Source of the DNA: Spirochaeta sp.
Lineage (GTDB): Bacteria > Spirochaetota > Spirochaetia > DSM-27196 > Alkalispirochaetaceae
Assembly: GCA_007117185.1 (NCBI GenBank)
Contig: SKHA01000347.1
Coordinates: 1 to 12,110, forward strand
Direction of reading: 5' to 3'
Length of the DNA: 12,110 nt
Of this stretch, positions 6,747 through 12,110 are shown in pieces. A program made the position numbers and the translations under genes. Every line of letters starts with the position of its first letter. The stretch's first letter is position 1. The notes below the pieces were generated by a model. It did no database searches and was not told the origin of the DNA. It saw only the letters and a program-made list of their open reading frames with translations.

Positions 6747-7240
6747 TGTCTGTTGTTCTGGGGATCGACCCCGGCCTCGCTTCCACCGGCTTCGGGGTGA
6801 TCAGTCAGGAAGGAAGCACAATCCGCTGTCTCGACTACGGGGTATTCACCACCGCTTCGGACCAGTCGGTGGGGGCGCGTCTGGACCATATTCAGCGTGA
6901 AGTTGAGGCTCTCCTCCAGCGTTTCAGCCCCGACAGCGCTGGAATCGAGGGGCTGTACTTCACCAAAAATATCACCAGCGCAATACCCGTCGCCCAGGCC
7001 CGGGGGGTGATCCTTCTGACCCTTTACAGAGCGGGCATCCACGCACGAGAATACACCCCGCAGCAGATTAAGCAGGCGGTGGTGGGAACGGGACAGGCGG
7101 ACAAGGAACAGGTCATGCAGATGGTACGGGTAATCCTGGGCCATCCTACGGTACCCAGACCTGACCACGCCGCAGATGCCCTGGCCGCTGCGGTGACCAG
7201 ACTTCACGACGGCATGGACCGCCTGACAGGAGGCAGATAG
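6746..7240 (+). CDS. ruvC: Crossover junction endodeoxyribonuclease RuvC
   Basis: RuvC is the nuclease that cuts Holliday junctions symmetrically to resolve recombination intermediates after RuvAB branch migration. From ATG 6746 it has 164 residues, close to family length. The RNase H-like fold signatures are present: GIDPGLASTGFGV with Asp8, GIEGLYFTKN with Glu68, KQAVVGTGQADKEQV, and RPDHAADALAAA with His141 and Asp144. A histidine at the third acidic position is known from other RuvC proteins such as that of Thermus. The start overlaps the yebC stop (TGATG) with no Shine-Dalgarno sequence, so translation is probably coupled; a TTG at 6743 would add one residue. The stop overlaps the ruvA start by one base. 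Confidence 0.96.
   Translation: MSVVLGIDPGLASTGFGVISQEGSTIRCLDYGVFTTASDQSVGARLDHIQREVEALLQRFSPDSAGIEGLYFTKNITSAIPVAQARGVILLTLYRAGIHAREYTPQQIKQAVVGTGQADKEQVMQMVRVILGHPTVPRPDHAADALAAAVTRLHDGMDRLTGGR
7228..7233 (+). promoter_or_regulatory. Perfect ribosome binding site for ruvA
   Basis: AGGAGG lies 6 bases before GTG 7240 and inside the end of ruvC. It settles the GTG start of ruvA, which overlaps the ruvC stop codon (TAGTG). Confidence 0.75.
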
Positions 7241-7857
7241 TGTTCAACAGTCTCACCGGTGAACTCACCGGACACGCGTTTCCTCTTGTCTACCTCAGAA
7301 CCGGCGGGGTGGAATGGCAACTTGAAGTGAGTGCCACCACCTTTCAGGAGATTCTGGCGGATGAGCGCAAAGAGCTGCTGCATCTGTACGTGTACCTGCA
7401 GGTCCGGGAGGACCTGTTGAAGCTCTACGGATTCTCCCGCAACGCCGAACGCTCCGCATTTCTTGAACTGATCACCGTTACCGGAATCGGTCCACGCCAG
7501 GCGCTGCGGATCCTTTCGGGAACCACGGCGGCGCAGCTCACCCGGCTGCTGGAAGCAGAGGACGTGGCGGCGCTGACGCGGCTTCCCGGACTGGGAACCA
7601 AGACGGCGCAGAAGATGATTCTCCAGCTGAAGGGGCATCTCGTGCTGGACCAGGGCGATTCCGCCTCCCCCTCGGTGCGTCCGGACGAACCGGTGAACGA
7701 GCTGCTTCAGGCGCTGGTGGAGATGGGGTACGACCGCAGTGCCGCACAGCACGCCCTCCAGCGGTTGAGTGAACAACTGGACCAGGAGGGCGTGGTTGAC
7801 CGTCAGATTCGGGAGCAGCGATTGTTCTCGACGGCGATCAGGGAGCTTTCGCTGTGA
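7240..7857 (+). CDS. ruvA: Holliday junction branch migration protein RuvA
   Basis: RuvA is the tetrameric protein that recognises four-way junctions and loads the RuvB motor. The protein has 205 residues with all three usual domains. An OB-fold domain (about 1-65) begins with FNSLTGEL. Paired helix-hairpin-helix motifs follow: VTGIGPRQALRIL (about 80-92) and LPGLGTKTAQKMILQLKG (about 115-132). The C-terminal UBA-like domain, which contacts RuvB, contains NELLQALVEMGYDRSAAQHAL. The segment between domains II and III is the usual flexible linker. Start GTG 7240 is fixed by a perfect AGGAGG. The stop overlaps the ruvB start by four bases (GTGA), so RuvA and RuvB are probably made in a coupled ratio. 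Confidence 0.96.
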   Translation: MFNSLTGELTGHAFPLVYLRTGGVEWQLEVSATTFQEILADERKELLHLYVYLQVREDLLKLYGFSRNAERSAFLELITVTGIGPRQALRILSGTTAAQLTRLLEAEDVAALTRLPGLGTKTAQKMILQLKGHLVLDQGDSASPSVRPDEPVNELLQALVEMGYDRSAAQHALQRLSEQLDQEGVVDRQIREQRLFSTAIRELSL

Positions 7858-8918
7858 GTGGCCCATCGGGTGGAGAGCACCCGCCGCTCCCGCAACACCC
7901 CTTGCACCCGGAGTTCGAGAGCGAGGACCGCATCGAAAACCAGCTCAGACCCCAACGGCTGGACGACTTTCTGGGACAGCCTCAGATCAAGGAAAACCTC
8001 AAAGTATTTATCCAGGCGGCCCGGGAACGCAACGAGTCTCTGGATCACGTTTTTCTCTCGGGACCACCGGGGCTGGGCAAGACCACCCTGGCTACCATCA
8101 TGGCCCATGAGATGGGGTGTGACTTCCGGGTTACCGCAGCGCCGGCGCTGGAGAAGCCCAAGGATCTTGCGGGAATACTTACTTCGCTGCAGGAGGGAAC
8201 GGTCTTCTTCATCGACGAGATCCATCGTCTGAAGAGTTCTCTGGAAGAGATGCTCTACGTGGCGATGGAGGACTACGAGATCGACTGGGTTATCGGACAG
8301 GGGCCCAGCGCCAGGACCCTGCGGGTTCCGTTGCCGCGATTCACCCTGGTGGGGGCTACCACCCGTCCCGGCATGGTGGCGGCGCCGCTGTTCACTCGCT
8401 TCGGAATACCGGTACGGCTGGACTTCTACTCCCGGCCGGAGCTGGAGGCGATCATCCGGCGTTCCTCAGGCATTCTGGAAGTCTCCATCGCCGAGGAGGC
8501 GGTCTCAACCCTGGCGGACTGCTGCCGCGGGACCCCCCGGGTTGCCAACCGCCTGTTGCGGCGTATGAGGGACTTCGCTCAAGTGATTGGCGGTGGAACG
8601 ATTACCACCGGGGTGGTCACCGAAGGAATGCGACGGATGAACATCGACGAACATGGCCTGGAAGAACAGGACCGCAACATTTTACGGGCGATCATAGAGA
8701 TGTACGGCGGTGGACCTGTAGGTGCGGAGACGCTGGCCATATCCGTTGGAGAAGAACTGGACTCTCTCGAGGTGTTCTACGAGCCGTTTCTCATCCAGCA
8801 GGGGCTTCTCCAGCGCACCGCCCGGGGTCGCGTGGCCACCCCCAGGGCGTGGAACGTTCTGGGGCTGATTCACAACCAACCTTCACCGAACAATGAAGAC
8901 CAGCGATCTCTCTTTTGA
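7854..8918 (+). CDS. ruvB: Holliday junction branch migration helicase RuvB
   Basis: RuvB is the hexameric AAA+ motor that pulls DNA through the RuvA-bound junction. The protein has 354 residues. It shows Walker A GPPGLGKTT (70-78), Walker B FFIDEIHR (Asp121, Glu122), sensor 1 GATTRPGM (167-174), GTPRVANRLLRRMRDF in the AAA+ lid, and a C-terminal winged-helix domain with GGGPVGAETLA and TARGRVATPRAW. The N-terminus carries about 20 extra proline- and histidine-rich residues before the conserved LRPQRLDDFLGQ, which is common and probably disordered. GTG 7854 overlaps the ruvA stop (GTGA) with AGGGAG about 9 bases upstream. The gene end overlaps queA by 26 bases. Confidence 0.97.
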   Translation: MSGPSGGEHPPLPQHPLHPEFESEDRIENQLRPQRLDDFLGQPQIKENLKVFIQAARERNESLDHVFLSGPPGLGKTTLATIMAHEMGCDFRVTAAPALEKPKDLAGILTSLQEGTVFFIDEIHRLKSSLEEMLYVAMEDYEIDWVIGQGPSARTLRVPLPRFTLVGATTRPGMVAAPLFTRFGIPVRLDFYSRPELEAIIRRSSGILEVSIAEEAVSTLADCCRGTPRVANRLLRRMRDFAQVIGGGTITTGVVTEGMRRMNIDEHGLEEQDRNILRAIIEMYGGGPVGAETLAISVGEELDSLEVFYEPFLIQQGLLQRTARGRVATPRAWNVLGLIHNQPSPNNEDQRSLF

Positions 8919-9930
8919 TCTTCCCCCTGAGCTGGTCGCCCAGGAACCCTCAGCGCAGCGCGGCGAGAGTCGACTTCTTGTTGCCGAAAGACACGACGGT
9001 ACCTGGCAGCACTGCCGTATCCCCGATATCGTCAACCGGATCGAACCGGGTACAGTGATGGTCTTCAATGATTCCCGGGTTCGCCGGGCCCGGGTGTTCG
9101 GCACCAGCCTCTCCGCAAGCGCCAGGGAGCAGGAGTTTCTCCTGCTGAATCAGATCAGCGACACATCCTGGCGGGTTATCGGATCCGGTTCGCGACGACT
9201 GCGCTCCGGCCGAACGTTTCTGTTTGCCCCCGGCAGCAGGGACGAACGTACCGCCGAGGTCACCGCCGAGGACCCGCCGTTCCGGGTGCTGACCTTTTCG
9301 GCCCCCATTGACGACCGCTGGCTCGACCAACACGGACACATGCCTCTTCCGCCGTACATTCATCGCGCCGATGCCCCGGAAGACGCCGAGCGCTATCAGA
9401 CAGTCTACGCCCGGGTGGTGGGGAGCGTCGCTGCACCCACCGCGGGTCTGCATTTCACAACCGAGTTGATCGAGACCCTGCGAGAACGGGGAGTTGTCAT
9501 CGCCTTTGTGACCCTTCACGTAGGCATCGGAACGTTTCTGCCGGTGCGGACCGAGACGCTTGAGGATCACCGGATGCACAGTGAAGAGTTCTTCATCCCC
9601 GAAGAGACCGCCCGGGCGATCGCCAACGCCCGGGAGCAGGGCAAGCCGGTTCTGGCGGTGGGCACAACGGCGGTCAGAACGCTGGAGGCGCAAGGGCGCC
9701 CCGACGGAACGGTGATATCCGGCTCCGGTTCCACGGAGATCTTTATCACCCCGGGGTACCAGTTCAAGGTGGTGAATCAACTGTTCACCAACTTCCACAC
9801 CCCCGGAAGCACCCTGATTGCCCTGGTCAGCGCCTTTGCCGGCAGCGACCACATCAAAACCTGGTACGCCGAGGCGATTCGCCAGCGATACCGGTTCTTT
9901 TCCTACGGAGACGCGATGCTGATCCGCTGA
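8893..9930 (+). CDS. queA: S-adenosylmethionine:tRNA ribosyltransferase-isomerase
   Basis: QueA moves the ribosyl part of S-adenosylmethionine onto 7-aminomethyl-7-deazaguanine in tRNA, giving epoxyqueuosine, the step before mature queuosine at the wobble position. The protein has 345 residues, the normal length. Signatures are the N-terminal KTSDLSFDLPPELVAQ, MVFNDSRV, AAPTAGLHFT, VTLHVGIGTFLPV, HRMHSEEF, VGTTAVRTLE and FITPGYQFKVVNQLFTNFHTPGSTL. The start at ATG 8893 is 26 bases inside ruvB and has no visible Shine-Dalgarno sequence, but the KTSDL opening is typical of the family, so I accept it. Its TGA stop abuts the stop of the opposite-strand gene with no gap. No other queuosine gene is present. 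A ruvB-queA arrangement is known in many bacteria. Confidence 0.97.
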   Translation: MKTSDLSFDLPPELVAQEPSAQRGESRLLVAERHDGTWQHCRIPDIVNRIEPGTVMVFNDSRVRRARVFGTSLSASAREQEFLLLNQISDTSWRVIGSGSRRLRSGRTFLFAPGSRDERTAEVTAEDPPFRVLTFSAPIDDRWLDQHGHMPLPPYIHRADAPEDAERYQTVYARVVGSVAAPTAGLHFTTELIETLRERGVVIAFVTLHVGIGTFLPVRTETLEDHRMHSEEFFIPEETARAIANAREQGKPVLAVGTTAVRTLEAQGRPDGTVISGSGSTEIFITPGYQFKVVNQLFTNFHTPGSTLIALVSAFAGSDHIKTWYAEAIRQRYRFFSYGDAMLIR

Positions 9931-10548
9931 TCAGTACGTATCGGGCCCCATCCGTTCGAACACGCCCCGTACCTCCACCAGACGGTCAAGATGTCGATCG
10001 ATGATGCGGTCGTAGTTCAAATCCCCGCTGCGGATGCGATGGTGCTGGTCTTCCCAGTACTGGATACCCTCAAGGTTGATGAACCGCATTGGCATCGCCG
10101 CCTGACTCCAGCGTTCAGCTTCTCGCCAGTGTACCCGGGCAAACTCCAGCAGTTCCTCCGCACGGTCCAGACTCTCCAGATTCTGACGCTGCCACGGGGC
10201 GTTGTAAAAGAACGCCTCGTGTTTCATGAACTGATTGCTCCACTGCAGGTACTGTTCCACCAGCAGAAGGTTGATATGCATCGTAAAGAGATAACGATAC
10301 CATTCCCATTCACGATTGTCCGAGATCCGCGCCAGGGCGTACAGAGGGTTGGCAAAATCGCTGGCCAGCGCCTGTTCCAGCCAGTAGATGTTCTCGGCGA
10401 TGCGGGTAGGGGTCTGGTACATCTGCCGTCGATACAGCTGATACAGCTGTTCCCGGTACACCAGTCGATACGCTGAAACGGGCACGACGGCACCGGCAAA
10501 AAACAGGATCAGCAGGAGGACCAGCGGCGATTTCCGAAAGACGTTCAC
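9931..10548 (-). CDS. Unrecognised single-pass membrane-anchored protein encoded after tmk
   Basis: I do not recognise this family. From GTG 10548 it has 205 residues: a short basic N-terminus, one hydrophobic segment (about 8-26), then a soluble domain of about 175 residues predicted to lie outside the cytoplasmic membrane. That domain is helical in character and rich in Tyr, Trp, Arg, Gln and Leu. It begins with a repetitive Tyr/Gln/Arg stretch (YRLVYREQLYQLYRRQMYQ) and has no cysteine. I see no catalytic motif. The start is inferred: GTG 10548 lies 7 bases after the tmk stop, with AAGGA just upstream, and puts the hydrophobic segment in the usual anchor position. The frame is open back to an ATG at 10623, which would overlap tmk by 68 bases and add 25 residues. 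Coupling to tmk suggests co-transcription rather than shared function. Confidence 0.7.
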   Translation of the reverse strand: MNVFRKSPLVLLLILFFAGAVVPVSAYRLVYREQLYQLYRRQMYQTPTRIAENIYWLEQALASDFANPLYALARISDNREWEWYRYLFTMHINLLLVEQYLQWSNQFMKHEAFFYNAPWQRQNLESLDRAEELLEFARVHWREAERWSQAAMPMRFINLEGIQYWEDQHHRIRSGDLNYDRIIDRHLDRLVEVRGVFERMGPDTY

Positions 10549-10555
10549 CTTATCC

Positions 10556-11182
10556 TTATCGGCTGAGTACCGGAAAATCGTCAGCCAATGCCGCGACAAT
10601 GTCAGCAAAAACCGTTGCTTCATCCTGATTTCCGTCGATGCGATGCACCGCGATCCGGTCCTGATAGCGATCGATGACCTGACGGTACCGTGATGCTACC
10701 CGGCGTTGCAGGGACTCCTCTTCCAGTCGATCCCGACGGGGTCGCGAACTCATCCGCCGGTCCGATTCTTCCAGGGATGTGTCGATAAATACAAGATGAC
10801 GGGGCAACGGAAATTGACTGTTCAACAGTTCCACCAGGGTGGGGTCGGTGGTCACACCCTGATACGCCAGAGACGAAAAGAGATAGCGGTCACACACGAC
10901 GGTAGACCCAGCACGGATCGTCGCCAGCACCCCCCGGTCAGGGTGATAGAGGTGTTCCCGACGGTCCGCCGCGAACAGAAGCGCCAGTGTCTCCGGTTGT
11001 ACCGAGTCGTCACCGGCAAGTATTGTGCGGATCAACGCTCCGGTGGGCAAGTCGGTGGGCTCGCAGGTGAACAGCGCATCCGCACCAGCCCGGCAAAACA
11101 GATCGACCAGGCGCTTTGCCTGGGTTGTGGTCCCTGCGCCGTCGATTCCCTCAAAGACGATAAAGGGCTGAAGCGATGACAT
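10556..11182 (-). CDS. tmk: Thymidylate kinase with altered P-loop
   Basis: Thymidylate kinase phosphorylates dTMP to dTDP on the path to dTTP. From ATG 11182 it has 208 residues, the usual length. It opens with FIVFEGIDGAGTTTQAKRL, has CEPTDLPTGALIR, the DRYLFSSLAYQG motif that positions dTMP, and a lid region SRPRRDRLEEESLQRRVASRYRQV rich in arginine. The P-loop is odd: the usual GxxGxGK[ST] lysine is Thr18 (GAGTTT). Everything else looks intact, so an active enzyme is likely, with lid arginines perhaps substituting; I recall similar GTTT P-loops in other spirochaete thymidylate kinases but cannot check. ATG 11182 has a GGGGAG site 9 bases upstream and a good promoter 30-60 bases upstream. 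The frame is open to 11371, but that extension crosses the promoter and the divergent gene. Confidence 0.93.
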   Translation of the reverse strand: MSSLQPFIVFEGIDGAGTTTQAKRLVDLFCRAGADALFTCEPTDLPTGALIRTILAGDDSVQPETLALLFAADRREHLYHPDRGVLATIRAGSTVVCDRYLFSSLAYQGVTTDPTLVELLNSQFPLPRHLVFIDTSLEESDRRMSSRPRRDRLEEESLQRRVASRYRQVIDRYQDRIAVHRIDGNQDEATVFADIVAALADDFPVLSR

Positions 11183-11213
11183 CCTGTATGGCTCCCCGGA
11201 TTTGTGATACGTT

Positions 11214-11242
11214 AGTATAGCACAGAGGTTTACTGGTTGGAA
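11214..11242 (-). promoter_or_regulatory. Extended -10 promoter for tmk
   Basis: On the minus strand a -10 TATACT (11219-11214) is preceded by TGC, making an extended -10 element. A poor -35 (TTCCAA, 11242-11237) lies 17 bases upstream. Transcription should start near 11207, giving a leader of about 25 bases with the GGGGAG ribosome site. The promoter overlaps the start of the divergent TamB-like gene. Confidence 0.5.
11224..11228 (+). promoter_or_regulatory. Ribosome binding site supporting a TTG start of the TamB-like gene
   Basis: AGAGG lies 8 bases before TTG 11237. The in-frame GTG 11258 and ATG 11261 have only a C-run before them, so this site favours the TTG. Confidence 0.4.
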
Positions 11243-12110
11243 CGGAACTCCCCCCCCGTGATGGGTCCATTGATATCGTTTCTCTTTGTGGTGGCCCTCT
11301 TTGGGGCAACCCTTTCCGGTCGGCTTCTCGCCGCTTCGGTGGAGGACCGGGTCATGGAGTTGCGGGGGCACCTTCTTCAGGGGGTGGAGACAACGTTGGG
11401 GCAGGATATATCGTGGCAGTTTGTCAGCCCTTCGATCCTGCGGGGGTTCACCTTCACTGGTGTTGAGCTTTCCGGTGGTACCGTCTCCGCCCGCACCGTC
11501 TCACTGGCCCTGCAACCCCGGGCGCTCTTTTTCGGTGATCCTCGCGATGTGGTTCCGGAGGTCACCATCAGCAGGCCGGAAATCCGTATCCGATCGCAAC
11601 AGGAGTTGGATCGCCTGCTCGGGACGATTCAGGTCTTTCAGGAGGGGGAGGGTGCCGAACCGGTAACCCTGATACGCGTTGTTGACGGCACGGTCACGGT
11701 AGCGATTCCAGAGCAGGAAGTGGACTTCCGACTTGAGGGATTGACGGGTCTGATGGATCTGAATCGGGGTGGCCTGGTGCTGGAAATGTTCTCTGCGGTC
11801 CAGGTTTTCACCACTCTGAACGACCAGCCTTTCTCTCTGCAGAGCGAGGTGACAATAAGCGGGGAAGGATCCCGGGATCTGGAGCAGCTGGGTGTCAACG
11901 TTGAACTCTCAGGAATTCACGGCAGCCACATCTCCGTGGAAGACCAGTCCGTCCGTGTGTCCCGCAACGGGGACAACTTCACAGTTGAACGAATCCGGAG
12001 TCAGGACGCTCTGGATTTTCTGGCACGTGCCACGTTGTCCACGGGGTCACTGACGCTGAACCTGCGCAGCGAGAATCTCCGTCCGGACTCCCTGGTCACG
12101 TTGCGGGGCC
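11237..12110 (+). CDS. TamB/AsmA-like envelope protein, N-terminal part (runs off the window)
   Basis: The frame is open from an in-frame TAG at 11213-11215 to the window end, about 291 codons with no stop. A hydrophobic signal-anchor (ISFLFVVALFGATLSG) is followed by a long, regular, beta-rich sequence of alternating hydrophobic and polar residues. Phrases such as GFTFTGVELSGG and PEVTISRPEIRIR are typical of the N-terminal part of TamB/AsmA-family proteins, which form hydrophobic grooves that move phospholipid between inner and outer membranes. The family call rests on overall pattern, and the C-terminal domain that would confirm it lies outside. Three starts are possible: TTG 11237 (AGAGG site), GTG 11258 and ATG 11261; all keep the anchor. 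I chose TTG because it has a ribosome site and supplies an Arg before the hydrophobic segment. A run of eight C lies between the candidate starts. Confidence 0.68.
   Translation, partial: MERNSPPVMGPLISFLFVVALFGATLSGRLLAASVEDRVMELRGHLLQGVETTLGQDISWQFVSPSILRGFTFTGVELSGGTVSARTVSLALQPRALFFGDPRDVVPEVTISRPEIRIRSQQELDRLLGTIQVFQEGEGAEPVTLIRVVDGTVTVAIPEQEVDFRLEGLTGLMDLNRGGLVLEMFSAVQVFTTLNDQPFSLQSEVTISGEGSRDLEQLGVNVELSGIHGSHISVEDQSVRVSRNGDNFTVERIRSQDALDFLARATLSTGSLTLNLRSENLRPDSLVTLRG
11250..11257 (+). repeat. Homopolymeric C8 tract at the start of the TamB-like gene
   Basis: Eight consecutive C residues lie between the TTG (11237) and GTG/ATG (11258/11261) candidate starts, coding for Ser-Pro-Pro if the TTG is used. 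Slippage would break the frame from TTG but leave the ATG product unchanged. Confidence 0.6.

Noticed and set aside
8950..9852. 300-codon open frame on the minus strand opposite queA
   Set aside because: Antisense to well-conserved QueA; composition is rich in Gly, Arg and His and no domain is seen.
11183..11371. 63-residue N-terminal extension of Tmk
   Set aside because: The P-loop normally sits near residue 10-15; the extension would cross the promoter and lie antisense to the TamB-like gene start.
11286..11666. 126-codon + strand open frame near the right end
   Set aside because: It is out of frame with the TamB-like gene, whose frame stays open to the edge and encodes a signal-anchor and a regular beta-rich sequence.
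1..12110. Mobile element, CRISPR array, tRNA/rRNA, tmRNA or defence system
   Set aside because: I looked for repeats with spacers, transposase or integrase motifs, cloverleaf-like sequences and toxin-antitoxin pairs, and saw none. The window looks like core genome throughout.

Overview
The window is a tightly packed, GC-rich stretch (about 60% G+C by eye) of bacterial core chromosome, with GTG and TTG starts and 1-26 base overlaps between genes. I see no mobile element, RNA gene, CRISPR array or phage gene. A spirochaete of the Spirochaeta/Alkalispirochaeta/Treponema kind is my best guess. The reasons are a LepB with a long insert before its catalytic lysine, a PEGA-SUMF1 membrane protein encoded beside smpB and lepB, and a thymidylate kinase with a GAGTTT P-loop. 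This is family knowledge recalled from memory, not a search result.

Layout. (1) Positions 3-122 hold the last 39 codons of an unidentified + strand gene. (2) A minus-strand operon runs from about 3058 down to 152: a PEGA/SUMF1 membrane protein, then smpB, then a HisN-type phosphatase. It is driven by a good TTGACA/TATACT promoter that lies almost on top of its first ATG. (3) Diverging from it, a + strand run from 3109 to 9930 carries lepB, a LepB-like protein that has lost both catalytic residues, hemW, yebC, ruvC, ruvA, ruvB and queA. Most junctions overlap or nearly touch, so translation is probably coupled. (4) queA ends exactly where a minus-strand gene ends, tail to tail with no gap. That gene encodes an unrecognised membrane-anchored protein and lies just behind tmk in a two-gene minus-strand operon. 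(5) From a short divergent regulatory region, a large TamB/AsmA-like envelope gene starts on the + strand and runs off the right edge.

How the genes fit together. The window mixes housekeeping functions. These are protein export (LepB and its degenerate partner), ribosome rescue (SmpB), Holliday-junction processing (RuvABC), a YebC-family translation or regulatory factor, queuosine tRNA modification (QueA), radical-SAM heme handling (HemW), dTTP supply (Tmk) and envelope lipid transport (TamB-like). The most unusual items are the catalytically dead LepB paralogue, the cysteine-free SUMF1 protein divergent from lepB, the thymidylate kinase lacking the P-loop lysine, and a C8 tract at the start of the TamB-like gene. 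I found no convincing new multi-gene system. The nearest candidate is the divergent cluster of PEGA-SUMF1, lepB and pseudo-lepB.
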